A stretch of 64,000 nt of DNA from Schistosoma haematobium. Taxonomy: Eukaryota > Platyhelminthes > Trematoda > Strigeidida > Schistosomatidae. Below, piece by piece: positions 12,601 to 23,760 of the stretch (positions within the stretch are counted from its first letter, which is position 1; each line of letters starts with the position of its first letter). The stretch spans positions 14,067,501 through 14,131,500 of the forward strand of contig NC_067201.1 of assembly GCF_000699445.3 (NCBI RefSeq). Direction: 5' to 3'. The notes below the pieces were generated by a model. It was not told the DNA's origin. It made no database searches and saw only the letters and a list, made by a program, of their open reading frames with translations. The position numbers were made by a program, and so were the translations under genes.

Positions 12601-15600
12601 GCTATTGATAAAAAACTGGGTGGTCCTCTTGACCTGCCCCCTTCATATGTATCCTTTAATAATGGACGAGAAGAAATATAAAGTGGGAAATAAACTCATA
12701 AACAGTAACAATTGTTAGCATTATGCACCAAAATACAAATAGTAAATAGATAGAATTATAATAATACCTGGGCCAAACAAAAATTTAGCCATTTCCTGTA
12801 GGAGGGTTTTCAATTCAAATTCTAGTAGCATTTTAGTCTCTGTCGTATGACTAATTTGTCTGTCAGGCGGAAGCATATATGATGGAAAAACCTTGAATGG
12901 ATGAACATCTGGTTCACTATATGGTGAAGACGATGGGATGTCTTCAAACAGCCGAAAACATTGAAAAGGATCAGTAGCATTTCTAAATAACTACAAAAAG
13001 GAATAATATAACTACATAATACACATGATTTCGAATTACTAATTAAAAAATTCTTACAGTTAAGATGTAAAAACTAAATACTGAATCGATCTCAATCAAT
13101 AATTGATGCCCCTAGTTGTGAATTATATGAGAAACAAACGACTTTGATCCTAGCCAGAGAGTGGTCAATGATAGACTTGACAATCTAGTATGTCGTTCTT
13201 TCACATTCCGTCACCACTTCACTTTTTCCAACTAGTTCCATCCTCAACAAATAATGTACGATATGAGGTTCACTCAGACAACATTCTTGGCACATGTTCA
13301 AGCCGCCGAAGTCAGTGTTTTGACATAATGACACCAATTTAATAATCGTCAATGTGACTGGACACGCGTTACCGAAACTTCGTATTACTAACATGGGTTT
13401 TCTATTGAATGTTAATAACCCCCAGGAGACAACGATGATCAAACACAGGAAGTTCCTTAACATCAATTGGTTACTCCTAATCTTAGTCAATATTGATTGA
13501 GATTGGAACGCTTGTCTGAATAATACGGTGAAAAGTAAACACAACTTGACAACTGAAAATATGCTGAAATCGAGTTGGTCTCTTCATTTTGTGGGTTGGC
13601 TAATTAAACAGAGTTCCAAACCAGGATAACGACAGTTAATTATTTAAAATCTTTAGTGGTAAAAACTGCCTGTCCAAACAGTATAGCATAACAGTCGAAC
13701 AGCTACTGAACTATTTCACTGCTGAAGAGTCCCATGCTAGGACGAAATAGCCGTCTAGTGCTTCCAGGTTTTCAACGGTGGTCTAAAATTGATTGATTCA
13801 TGACATCGATCATTTAATTTAACTAATAACATATGATTTGAGTAAACATGGCAAAATGATGCAAATACATAAAGACAGTGAAGATGGTATTGTGGTGTAT
13901 GCTACTTATGCCGACATATATAAGTAGTATGTAGCACCAATTGGAAATAAAATGCCTACCAGCAGAAGATTAAATTGAAGAGAACAGGAAGGGAACTGGA
14001 GAGCAATTGTAATAAGAATCATGAATCACGTACAAGACAGCTGAAGGAAGATGCGCAAATAATGTATTTAACGTATGGTTTCCATATTTTACGAAAGCAC
14101 TGTAATTCTACACTAAACAATAAATTGGTTTTCCCTACTAAGTCTTCGTTTACTATAGAATGAATGAATGCAACTATCTACTCAACTATAATGTAATACA
14201 TTATTATTTGTAAGAATGTGAATTGTCTCATTGTTAATATTCAAGTCTAAATTTTGATCGGTCTTTCGTGAAATATAGTTATTTTATTAGAATGTTTTAT
14301 AGAATAACTGGACTGGATCGATAACGTACATTTCATTTTACTTGGGACTTATTATCTGGATTTACCTGTGTCCCCGGTATTGATGTTTATACTCGGACTC
14401 GAATTCGGTACTTTTCATTTCATACGCACTGACCTATTGAGTACAGAAAACCACCTATTTGTTCAATAAGTATGATATTTACATCATTATTAACAAGGAT
14501 TTGAATTATCCCAGCTAACGGAATACTCCTCCTGAATTTCACTACTAACAAAAATTCTTCTGTTCTATAGTGGTGAAATAGTTTGTAAGAAATACACTGT
14601 GTGAAAGGGAAAATTGTTTTTCGGTTTTTAGAATTTACAAATTCTTACTTCCTTAAAGTTTCAATAAAGTAAAGGCCTATAGTTTCTCAAAGTTCAAAAT
14701 ATGCTACTGTTTATTAGATCGATTTCACCATTGAACTAGCCGAATCATGGGGGATGTTTGCTTTTGACAGATCTTGTGTGTGCACTGGTGTTCTAAATGA
14801 AATAGGATTCAGTTATCCATAGGTTTTAGAAAAAAATGTAATCTATTAGGATAATAACCTGTTATAATGACCTCCGACAACTGCCAGCAAATACTACACA
14901 CAGGTGAGATGTAGGCTGAGCCCATTATATAAACAAGTGCACAGTCCTAACGTGTTGTTTAGAATCTCTTAAATCACTTAAGTTTTGAGGATGCTGGATC
15001 CTCATGTGTAACTCAGGGTAAGAAAACCAATATCACTTTAAGACAAATTTCCGTTACATTAATTTACTCAGTGTAAATACTGTTCATTTTAATCGATGGA
15101 TAACTGATTATCTTAAATAAACTTTGAATCTTACTGGGTCTTGGCTGACAAAACTTTGTACGGCAACTGGAATTCTCACTCTGGTTAGTGGGTTACGTGA
15201 AAAGAGAATAGGAATAATCTCGTTCACCGTGTTGAAGTTAGACTTAAGAAACAGCAAGTTAGTGCATTAACATATCATTAAGTTTTACCAAGGAGAAGAT
15301 TTTGGTAATGTTATATTTCCTGAGCTGGACAGTTTATAGTTGAGAAGCTTTTATTGTCATTTTATCACTAGAGGATGAGTTAGACTTAATTAAGAGGCTT
15401 TGGCTAATTGAAACATTAATCAGTGACAAATACCGAGTAGTGGGGTAGTTTAATTGTTGAAACAAACGACTTTCAACCATAAGTTCCAGATTAAAACCTC
15501 ACCACAGCTATTTATCGTGGCCAACTAGTATCACTAACCTTCATATCAAAAGTGTGACTGGAAGCTAGTTACACTAACAATTAACTATTTTCATGAGATG

Positions 15601-17897
15601 TCACAAAATGAAGGCATTGAGGAAAAACCCTTACTTCATCCGATGTAAACAGTCGAACACCTTCTAACTGATGAAAGACAGGATAATGCAGTGAATCAAT
15701 ATCGTCACGTCGATAAACATCACCAGCAACAAGAAAAGCATTTAAACCGGAATTGATTAAATCTAATTGATGCGCTGATGTATGACTACGTAATACAGTT
15801 GTTTCATTTAAATAATATGTATCTGTACGCAATCGACTTGGATGATCTGGTGGAATAAATAAACTGTCGAAGTTTTTTCGTACTGTTACCACTGGTGATA
15901 GATGATCATATAGGCTGAATAGTGGTGTACCACCTTGATTATTATTGCACACATGACGAACATGACGCTAGTTGATCAAAAATGACGAAGGAGAAAAAGA
16001 AGACAAGTGTATATGTTAGGCAAACTTAACAAAAAACTGACTGCACAACTGAATCATTTATTTAGTGTAAATAGATAGTCAGGAAAAAACTAAGATTGAT
16101 CAGACTAGGGTATGACCAAAAAAATTGTGAAGCCATTGACTGTTAACAATAGAGTCTAAAAAGCTGGAAAGAGATAGATAGAATCAATTGAAGCCAATTA
16201 AAACATCACATTTCTACGCCTGTTTATAGTTTATTTTATTCAAATTACTTTACTTGTTCAGTTTACTTTTTTTCGAAATCTTGTTAAATCTCTGCTTCGG
16301 TACTGTTGTAAGAAGGGAAAACTTAAACAAAATAAATTTTTCATTGTCTTCGTATAAGTACATTCTATATTATTCTACTTATATGAGCAATGACAACATA
16401 TGTTACGTGGACCTCAACAAGGTAGTCTGCATCTACCTACATGGCGCAGTCCAATAGTCAAGGACTTAGTGGACTGGTGATACCTCTTTGTTTGGTTGCC
16501 CCAACTTTCTTACAACCTACTTTTGCACTAGCACGTATTACCCGTTGAAGTAGTTGGTTATCGAGAGCGTAGGACCTATGAACAAATAAGCACTAACCTA
16601 GCTTACCATACTAAACTAGTATAAATTCTAACAAAGAAACTGGACCGATGGTGATATTATTGAGGGTAATCAGATATAAAGCGTGTAGTTAGAAAAGAAG
16701 GAATAAAAAGTGTGGGATAAGATTAGACCTATCGATTTGGAAGAAAACACATTCGTGGCACTGTGGTCGTTTTTGAACCATGTAACCCGTTTTTCAGATG
16801 CCAAATACGATAGTCATATGGACCTACCTTTGGCAGGAAGTCTACACATATATATCTAAGGGTAACAATTGACGACTTGATGAAGTGATGTAATTTTGGC
16901 TCACCAACCTTACTTATGACCTACTACTGTCCCTATTCTACTTGATGAACCTAAGTATTTTAAGTAAAATGATAGGTGTAGTTGTTGAAAGGTTTTTAAA
17001 ATGTACACCACATTATAATAGGCTATGTACAACGATTGAGAACTATAGTTCAAACGGTTTGACAGTAAGCATGATTTAAAACCAAAAATTATCTAGTTAA
17101 TTTGAAGAGAGACAAAAAGCAAGAATATGGGAGCTAAATGTAATTCCATAAGATTGGCTGCAAAAACTGGCTAGTTAATTAGAAGGGTTGGAAATTCTTT
17201 TGTGAAAACCATGGAGAAATGTGTCGGAGTAATATTGTCTAAAATATTACCATTCACAGTCAATCGACGCTTGGTTGGAGCTCGTAAGTAACAAACGCAG
17301 GTAAAACCATGCTAGTTTCAGACCTGGATGTGATCTGTAGATTAAATGTTCATTGTTTGTCGGGTTTTTAAATACAATGATAATTACTGACACTCAACTA
17401 AGGTTGTACCTCTTGACTTTAGAACCGTATTTGACGCAAGTGATCAGCAGGTTTTGTGGCAGTAGCTACGATAAACGGTGTATCCTACAAGTAGATTGAC
17501 ATATAAACTTGGAGTGCCCAATAGAAAATTGTAGCGAACAATTGGGGGAAGGTATATTGAACTAAAATACGAGTAAAAACTACACAGGTTTCTGAAAAAC
17601 AACGTATAATGATGCAAATCAACCGATAATGGCTGTAGGTATGAATCCGGTATGCTATTTCTCGAAGATATACAGTAGTAGTAAAAGATTTATTTTGATA
17701 AACTTACTCTAAAATGTATACTGCCCCACAAATGCCCTAGTAAAGCCGAGAGTGGGGAGAGTCAGCTCTCTTTCTCTCTTGAAATGCTCTTACGTGGCCA
17801 CGTGCATACAACCACTGCCAGGGACGTCCTACTCACTGTCTTCTCGCGGCGAGGGTATTGTTTACGAAATTGAGAGGACGAAAAGCGAGTGTCTGGC

Positions 17898-17946
<49 letters not shown>

Positions 17947-18189
17947 CTGGAGACAACATATGTAGCAATTTTCAACATAGAACATTATACTTACCTTAAA
18001 CATGAAGTCCACGATACGTTGTTTAATCAAATTTAAAGGATGATGTTGTTGGTTATGCAGTGACCTTTTTGTAAGTTCAATCATATGGGGAGTTAAGTTA
18101 TACCAAGAATCTTTGACAGTAGAATGTCCACCAATAGAAACCCAACTAGAGGTTGGATTTTCAGCAGTTGGTTGTAAACTTTGTTTAGT
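6520..18189 (-). CDS. FARS2: Mitochondrial phenylalanyl-tRNA synthetase, seven supported exons
   Basis: This class II aminoacyl-tRNA synthetase charges mitochondrial tRNA-Phe in the matrix. Seven exons join in phase to 475 codons ending in TAA; the animal enzyme is about 450 residues. Counting from the first codon of the 18189 exon, visible motifs are HTSAHQ (127-132, phenylalanine/ATP pocket), GDVYRRD (147-153) and YPVFHQLEG (160-168) of motif 2, [11 protein letters not shown] (261-271), and GLGLER (321-326) of motif 3. The last two exons form the C-terminal anticodon-binding (FDX-ACB) domain, with CYRFIYRD in the final exon. Ser- and Asp-rich insertions relative to the human protein lie in the exons at 12768, 11075 and 6903. 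Introns run from 215 bp to about 2.6 kb. The N-terminal targeting peptide is not in these exons; see the candidate at 18246-18290. Identity is firm; only the 5' end is open. Confidence 0.93.
6903..7073 (-). CDS. FARS2: FARS2 exon (anticodon-binding domain, first part)
   Basis: This exon has 57 codons in phase 0/0. The acceptor is ATCAG and the donor is CAG followed by GTAAAG. It encodes [12 protein letters not shown], then a Ser-rich insert, then [17 protein letters not shown], which matches the start of the FDX-ACB domain. Confidence 0.93.
9141..9250 (+). repeat. SINE family 1 copy, degraded
   Basis: The B-box GGGTTCAAGTCTC is present, then GTACATCCAGTAGATGAGTCC with a damaged ribozyme core. 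Confidence 0.6.
9480..9640 (-). CDS. FARS2: FARS2 exon (motif 3)
   Basis: This 161-bp exon is in phase 1/0. The acceptor is CGAAAG and the donor is AAG followed by GTAGAT. It contains [20 protein letters not shown] (class II motif 3 with the ATP-binding arginine) and [15 protein letters not shown]. Confidence 0.95.
9841..10000 (+). repeat. SINE family 1 copy, altered hammerhead
   Basis: It has an A-box-like GTAGCCAAGTAAATAAC, then GGGTTCGAATCCC, then CTGAAAGA...GAAA...ATC and CTGGATTCC. The first core box is changed. A reverse fragment of the same family adjoins at 9767-9806. Confidence 0.65.
10411..10585 (-). repeat. tRNA-derived SINE with hammerhead (SINE family 1)
   Basis: On the minus strand it has an A-box-like TAGCTAAGTGGATAACGCG, then a degenerate B-box (TTCAAATCCCAG), then the hammerhead ribozyme and a short tail. 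The arrangement is that of schistosome hammerhead-bearing SINE-like elements (Sm-alpha type). It lies in the FARS2 intron between 9640 and 11075, in sense orientation. Confidence 0.8.
10434..10481 (-). ncRNA. Hammerhead ribozyme with intact core
   Basis: The core is CTGACGA, stem II GTCC/GGAC, GAAA, and cleavage triplet GTC at 10443-10441. Stem I pairs ATCCAG with CTGGAT. Stem III is the very short palindromic TGCGCG typical of the schistosome class. All invariant positions are present. Confidence 0.85.
11075..11251 (-). CDS. FARS2: FARS2 exon (FPFTHPSWE motif)
   Basis: This 177-bp exon is in phase 1/1. The acceptor is CACAG and the donor GTAAGTG. It encodes [19 protein letters not shown] and MLGCGIM, both conserved in the family. 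Between them is an acidic insert ([14 protein letters not shown]) that human FARS2 lacks. Confidence 0.93.
12060..12240 (-). repeat. RTE-like fragment
   Basis: Minus-strand text resembles the region after the GGQTKT motif of RTE ORFs (NQIKI, then [11 protein letters not shown]). It is short and full of stops. Confidence 0.4.
12768..12990 (-). CDS. FARS2: FARS2 exon (variable insert plus helix)
   Basis: This 223-bp exon is in phase 0/1. The acceptor is TTTTTGTAG and the donor is CCCAG followed by GTATTA. It encodes a lineage-variable stretch (about residues 177-230 of the supported protein) and then [19 protein letters not shown], which aligns with human VEFDLKQTLTRLMAHLFG. Confidence 0.9.
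13705..13785 (+). repeat. SINE family 2 fragment carrying a hammerhead
   Basis: It shares the GTCCCATRCTAGGACGA block and the GTGCTTCCAGGTTTTCAA tail with copies at 3735, 31135, 52792 and 61525. The tRNA-like half is not evident in this copy. Confidence 0.65.
13715..13762 (+). ncRNA. Hammerhead ribozyme, SINE family 2, intact core
   Basis: CTGAAGA (13722-13728) is followed by stem II GTCC/GGAC with a CATGCTA loop, GAAA, then cleavage triplet GTC at 13753-13755. Stem I pairs CACTG with TAGTG (one G.U). Stem III is short (TAGC/CGT) and imperfect. Confidence 0.6.
13893..14140 (+). repeat. Degraded solo LTR, family of 1245-1555
   Basis: TGTGGTGTATGCTACTTATG begins the unit, and the later ACGAAAGCACTGTAATTCTA block matches the family. 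It lies in a FARS2 intron. Confidence 0.5.
14311..14445 (-). repeat. SINE family 1 copy, degraded
   Basis: The minus strand shows a B-box-like GAATTCGAGTCCGAG, then diverged hammerhead sequence. Confidence 0.5.
15635..15967 (-). CDS. FARS2: FARS2 exon (catalytic core, motif 2)
   Basis: This exon has 111 codons in phase 0/0. The acceptor is CTAG before CGTCATG; the donor GTAAGG follows GATGAA. It carries [20 protein letters not shown] and [11 protein letters not shown], and the motif 2 segment [13 protein letters not shown]. The match to animal FARS2 is colinear and gap-free over most of the exon. Confidence 0.95.
16430..16620 (-). repeat. RTE-like fragment in a FARS2 intron
   Basis: On the minus strand a [23 protein letters not shown] reading parallels the GGQTKTxHQSMKSL segment of RTE ORFs. 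Confidence 0.4.
17716..17946 (+). repeat. Family A 5' part running into a (TA)n array
   Basis: 17716-17900 matches the first 190 bp of family A. At 17901-17945 a (TA) dinucleotide array replaces the rest. It lies just downstream of a FARS2 exon, within the intron. Confidence 0.65.
17995..18189 (-). CDS. FARS2: FARS2 exon (N-terminal region)
   Basis: This exon has 65 codons in phase 0/0. The acceptor is TAATAG before ACTAAAC, and the donor is AAG followed by GTAAGTATAA. It contains [17 protein letters not shown], close to the human [14 protein letters not shown] segment preceding the catalytic core. Confidence 0.9.
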
Positions 18190-18245
18190 CTATTAGGAAA
18201 AGTACAGTAATGATTAAAGTAGGAAGTAAAACTTTACACTTACAC

Positions 18246-18290
18246 AATTGTTGTAGAAATATATGATTTTAGAAAGTGATGGGTGAACAT
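18246..18290 (-). CDS. FARS2: Candidate first exon of FARS2 (targeting peptide start)
   Basis: An ATG at 18290 opens 15 codons, MFTHHFLKSYISTTI, with no acidic residues, as expected for a mitochondrial presequence. To keep frame with the next exon (phase 0 at 18189) the donor must be the GTGTAAG at 18245, giving a 56-nt intron. A better donor, GTAAGTG, lies two bases downstream at 18243 but puts the next exon in a frame with no upstream ATG. Very short introns near gene 5' ends are known in schistosomes. Alternatives are a more distant first exon or trans-splicing onto the 18189 acceptor. This is inference from frame and composition. Confidence 0.35.
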
Positions 18291-18509
18291 TGTTAGTCTA
18301 GCCAAAGACAATCAACGTTAGTACTGTCGTGTTTTGATTGCTTGATTGAATGAAAAGTGAAAAGAGCTTGAATTCGCTATTTTGTGAGGACGATATCACG
18401 TAGCTAAAGTTAAGATTGATCTTAACGAGCTTTAGTGACCAGTACCAAAGTTTAAGAAGACTTAAATTCGAGGCATTACATTGATAATCTATACTTACTT
18501 AACAATAAC

Positions 18510-18650
18510 AACGTGGGGGGTAGTTTAGTGATTAAAGCATTCAGCTTTACCAAGTAGGGCAAAAGTTTGAGTTCTGGCTCACCTACTTTGGATGTGTAGG
18601 GGATTTTCGAAGCAGAGAGAGGATTTCCCTCTCCCTTCACCATACCAACA
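18510..18650 (+). repeat. tRNA-like SINE fragment (third type)
   Basis: GTAGTTTAGTGATTAAAGC resembles an A-box and AGTTTGAGTTCTGGCTC a B-box. A similar layout is at 30350-30475 and 30600-30690. It lies upstream of FARS2. Confidence 0.5.
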
Positions 18651-19369
18651 GATTTCAAGGCAATGATTTCGACTAAAGTCACAGAGTACTTTGAAAGACT
18701 ACTCAACTGTTACATTGTCACGGTAACTTCAACCAAATCATCTTATACATTTTGGCTGGTGACTACTTTTAAAACATGTCAGCCAACCCACAAGACCCCC
18801 TTAATTTCTGGTTAGAAAAGTGAACGGACTGATTGAAAGGACTTGTAATCTAAGAGATGCTTCATCGCTTTAGTGAGGATTATTGTACACAAAAGTGAAC
18901 TACGTAAAACACATCATAATTACTGGAGTATAAGCTTATATTCAAAGCCATTAATAATACTAATAAAATATTCACTCCCGACATACCCCTGAGAGTCTGA
19001 ACTGTAAAGGACATTCAACTTGGCGTGGAGACTATAAGGTTGCATTGGTCGTTTATAAACTCTCCACTAAGCTTTATATCGCTTTTTTTCTGGATTTACG
19101 AACTAACTATATGATATTTTTTCCGCTAAATATTCACACAATATCGATTTTTTGTGACACATTTCTTAGTCCACTATTGTACCGAGTTTTCCTTGTGGTG
19201 ATAAACAAAATCTTACTCTGAATGATCCCATTTTAAAGAATGTGGCTTTAGTTGGGATATGGCTCGATTATTTAGACATCATAACAAATAGATAGTACCC
19301 GAAAATATGGGAGACGTCACTTCCATTCGTTGACATGTTATCTTAGGCAACACCATACATGAAGTTCCC

Positions 19370-19470
19370 GGCACACTAAGGTGCTTCTGCATTCAACCTA
19401 GTATGTGGTGCATATGTATCTGGTGCCCTTTCGTACCACTATTTATGTGTTCAAATAAATTAGTAAATAA
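19370..19470 (+). repeat. Family A 3' tail fragment
   Basis: CATATGTATCTGGTGCCC, then TTTATGTGTTCAAATAAATTA matches the family end. Confidence 0.5.
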
Positions 19471-20469
19471 TATTCAACCTAGTGCATATCACACTTTAAG
19501 CGACCGAATTTCCAATAATGTAGCTTCACTATATTGGCGTGATAGACAAAAATCTGTGCAAAATGACAGCTACAAAAAAAATGAATAAACTTCTGTGATG
19601 TCTGGTGGTCAATCTATTAGTAATGTCTTGTAATGGAAACTTAGTTTACGGAAACACTCATTAACGACGAGAGATTCGAAATATATGAATATGGTTCGAA
19701 AAGAATATATGTACAAAATAATAAGTACTTTTAACATTACTACAGTCAATATAGCTTACACTAAGTAGTCTATGGGGTTGTACACATGAACTGCGAAACA
19801 AACGAAAATAACATGAACACAAATTCAAGCGCATCAGCCTTTCCTAAAAGTAAACGGATGTGTATAAGAATATTAGGATAACATAAAGGACAATAAATAA
19901 GTTGGTTCATATAAACAGGAATAAATATCAAGTCACAGGATAGTGAAAGTCACATAGTTTCCATTGTCAAACTCTGAACTATATTTGTGGAAAATATGAA
20001 GACTATCCTCACTGTCCAAAACTATACATACCGCTTGTCTAAAAGGATGTTAAATACACTTCATTCAAAATTTAAGTGACTAATAATCACGAATGCATAT
20101 AGGTGGACAACTAGAGCAGCGATCTTTAAGATAATGTTGGTTCGACCGCTTATCTGTAATCATAGTTGGGGCTCAACAGTATATGATGCAACCAACTTTT
20201 TTGGTTTGAACTAGTGAGTGAACAAATAAGTAATGTACTTTGGTCCAAAAACAAGACTCACATGAAGATGAACACAATGATATGAAGCAGAAACATTCCT
20301 TGAAAAAGTCGCAGTAATGCCATCTTTTTTGACGAACATGGATCAACAGCTTGACATCAGTTCTGAACCTGTTTCCTTTAAGTGCACTGTTAACAGATGT
20401 GAAGTAAGTAAAGTGCTTTGGCGTCAGTTAGTGTATTTTGTGAAGTCAGAACACATTTATTTACAATCT

Positions 20470-20910
20470 CCCAATTATTGGGAAAATTTCGTCAGTTTTG
20501 GGGAAGCCACAATAGAAAATTTTTAGGAAATGCAACAAACTCGAAAATACGAATTTTCATGAGTTTGAGGGAAAACCCGCAATTCCTAATAATTTTCATG
20601 CAATTGGGAGATTGGATTTATTTGCAAAAAAAACACGTGACTAGAAGTTTTTCATTGGGACTTTCGAAATGACAGGAATCCAATCACATACGATTTCTGA
20701 TTGGGAGGAATTTTATACAAGTGTATGAAATTCGATATTGGGGAAAACTCAGATTTTCCCCAAAGCTTTTGAGGATTTCGCAAAATAACTCGAAATTTTA
20801 GAAAATCCCAAAACTAGGAAAATATCCTGGGTTTTTGTCGCATTTACTTAAAATATTATGTAGTGCCTTTCACGAAATTTTCCCAAAACTGATAAAAAAT
20901 CTCCCCTGAC
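20470..20910. repeat. Foldback repeat with arms of about 65 bp
   Basis: 20477-20545 reads GGGAAAATTTCGTCAG ... GGAAATGCAACAAAC, and the complement of 20830-20893 reads GGGAAAATTTCGTGAA ... GTAAATGCGACAAAA. They match at roughly three bases in four, with a spacer of about 285 bp. Confidence 0.5.
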
Positions 20911-21299
20911 ATCCAAAGATTGAAATTTCAATATTAATATTGTGTCCAGATTACTGACGACATAAAAACTGATAATGTAATGGCTGTAGCTGATATTCGT
21001 GTGTAATATTTCCAGTCTTTTGTGGGAAAAACCTTGTCTCCCCAAAAATCCCGTACACTCACCCAAATCTTGAGGATGTGATTTATGTGAACAGTAACTC
21101 TGTAGTTGAATATCCGCTGAAAGACTATCCTCAAATAGTTCAAGTGGTTTTTAGATGGAATAGAAAAAGCTTTTGCTTAATGGGCTTCCGTATCTAGTAG
21201 CAGCGGATCACCAACACGTCCAGACAGGAACCCAAGTATATTGTCGATAATAAGGGAAAAAGAAATTGGTAACTCATAGTAAGATACTATCCTTAGTCC

Positions 21300-22850
21300 T
21301 TCAGAATGTCAGTTTCAGTTTGGAAAGGACAAGAGGCTTGATGGCCTGTGTTAGTCCTGGCAATGGTGGTCTCTCAGGTGATCCAACTTTCTTTTGAAAG
21401 AGTCGACGGATGGAGCCTCAACCACGTGCTGAGGTAATGAATTCCACTCGTTGATGATTCGATGGGAAAGTTGATAGTCAGCTGACAAGTAATTTGTTCT
21501 GGGCTTGTGAACTTTTTTGGAGTGTCCTTGTAAGTTCTTTGTTTCGAAAGACTAGAAAAAGGAGGGCATATCAGGTGCAAATTTACCACTAAGCAATTAG
21601 AAATCTATAATCAAGTCGCCCCTAGTTCTTAGACATGACAACGGGAAAAGGTTTACCTTGGCTAGTCGAGCATCACACGGAAGCTTCGCTATTCCGGTAA
21701 TCAGCTCATTTGCTGTTCTCTGAACCTTTTCCAGAAGCTCACTGTCTTTTTTAAAGCAGGGGCTAGCCGCTTGTATGCAGTACTCAAGTTTAGGACGAAC
21801 GAACACTGTATACAAAGTCAAAAACGTCTTAGCGTCGACATGACTAAAAGCCCTACGTATTGACCATAACGTTCTAAAACTTTTGGCGGCTATTGCACGG
21901 CAGTGTGCAGTAGTCTTTAAGTCTTGACTAACGATAACTTCTAAGTCATTATATGTCTGGACGACAGGTAGCTCAGTGTTATTCATCGTGTATGTATCTG
22001 TACCTTGATGATCGATATGCATCACAACATACTTGGAAGTATTTATTGGCAACTGCGAGGCTTGAGACTATTCAGATAATTTCTTCAGGTCATTTTGGAG
22101 TTCTAAGCTATCATCCTTACATCGTATCGTTCTCTATATCTTGACATCGTCAGCACATAGCAAGACCGAAGATGATAGGAGACGAGGAGGGCTATTTACA
22201 TACAAGAGGAATAGCACTGGCCCCAAAACTGTGCCGTGACGTACTTCACTAAGCACAGTTTCCTAGATGGATAACTTTGAGTTCACCTGTACTCTTTGTT
22301 GGTGCCCAACTAGGAAGTCTTTTATCCACATAAATAGATTGCCTCCAATTCTGACATTTCTTAGCTTATGTAACAGCCGGTTGTGCGGAACTTTGTCGAA
22401 AGCTTTGCTGAAATCAATGAAGGCTACGTCTACAGGTAACTTTTGGTCCTTAAGAGCTCACCAGCTTTCACGAGCCACTAATAAGTTAGTGAGACAAGAA
22501 CAACCAATTCTGAAACCTTACTGTTTCTCTGAAAGGACTCAGTTTTCATCGAGATACTTAAACAGCTCCTTCCGAATAATCTTTTCTAAGATTTTAACAA
22601 CCACACTAGTTGGGCTAACGGGGCGGTAATTCTCAGGTTTGTGTTTCGTGCCTGTTTTGAAGACAGGACATACTATGGCGTCCTTCCAGTCTTTTGGTAA
22701 ACGACCCTGCGTTACGGATAGATTAAGGCATATACTTAAAGGTTTCGCAACGAAGTTAGATAATTCCTTCAGTAGCCTAGGAAACAATGTCAAGTCTTCC
22801 CTCAAAATACTCCTGGAAAGTCACTTGGACTAGCTCAGCCGGTAGCGGAT
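21300..22850 (-). pseudogene. CR1-like non-LTR retrotransposon relic (RT domain)
   Basis: Minus-strand reading fragments give LPKDWKDAIVCPVFKTG and ENYRPVS (RT fingers, about 22590-22730). They are followed by FIDFSKAFDKVPHNRLLHKL (about 22370-22440), CADD in place of the FADD catalytic box (about 22155), and then the C-terminal LEYCIQAASPCFKKDSELLE segment (about 21740-21800). Frame changes between these pieces show it is dead. It is a 5'-truncated copy between the two genes. Confidence 0.8.
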
Positions 22851-23099
22851 ACTAGAATTTGACTGCTCTTAAGGACAAATTAAGATTACAGTGTTGAAAA
22901 GGCCACAAAGAAACGACAGAAATTCAGTCCAAACATAATAAGAGAGGCATTCGCCAAATGTTTATGAATAACATAAATCTCTAGTTCCAAAGGAACATGG
23001 GCATCAAACCCAATGTCCAGTATCTGTGTGATGAGCTAAAAACCCAATACAAAATTTTTATACACGAATAAACTAAGTTTGAGAGATTCTGGATCGCTG

Positions 23100-23760
23100 C
23101 TTGACGAATCACTGGGACAGTGAAATTTTGTGGTTTCGTCATCACTGGCGCAGAAGCAAGCCTTCTTCACGCAAATACTAAAGATCATCTGCATGAACCG
23201 GTCTTCATCTTATAAGCGGCAAGTGGAAAACCTATCTCTATACACGGTAAGCGGTCAGTTTATCATGTCGTGGGTTTACGCAAACCTATCCATTGTATTT
23301 CCGTTGTTGAAGACGTCCCTATGCCAGTCATTGGTACAGGCCTGCAATAACACCGTAATCTGACAATTGCAAACAGATATCAGTAGACGGGAATAATAGA
23401 TTATGTGTTTGTGAAACCTCATTTTCCGGTTTTAGATTATGCCCAGTCACGATTGAACATAAAATCGGTCCCCGCTTCCAAATAATTCTCGACAAAAACC
23501 CCGAACTTTTCAAAAACGGGAAATATTATTGTGTGCAACCAGCAATGCCATGTTGCAACTCGATGTTATGGAAAAGCTGGTCTAACCTTTGTCGTTCGGT
23601 TTGGTTCCCATGTTCAGATATAACCATTTTTAAATTTTCATAAGATTCAGAATCATCACTAGTAAACATACTATATGAGAAGTGCCTGTTAAAATCGCAC
23701 GGTAGTGCCACACTGTTGCGAATAATTGTGCACGTGGGTCTGTCTCGCTGTGCTCGCGGA
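23100..23760 (-). pseudogene. Possible gypsy gag-like remnant
   Basis: 23526-23711 (minus) reads SDDSESYENLKMVISEHG then ERQRLDQLFHNIEL, reminiscent of the capsid C-terminus of Ty3/gypsy gag. The rest (23130-23510) has coding-like stretches that I cannot assign. Confidence 0.3.

Noticed and set aside
13185..13544. 119-codon minus-strand ORF inside a FARS2 intron
   Set aside because: It has no recognisable family, no splice context and a composition like neighbouring intron DNA. Probably chance or repeat-derived.
17752..18036. ORFs on both strands with Tyr-Ile repeats
   Set aside because: They are translations of the (TA)n array and family A sequence.
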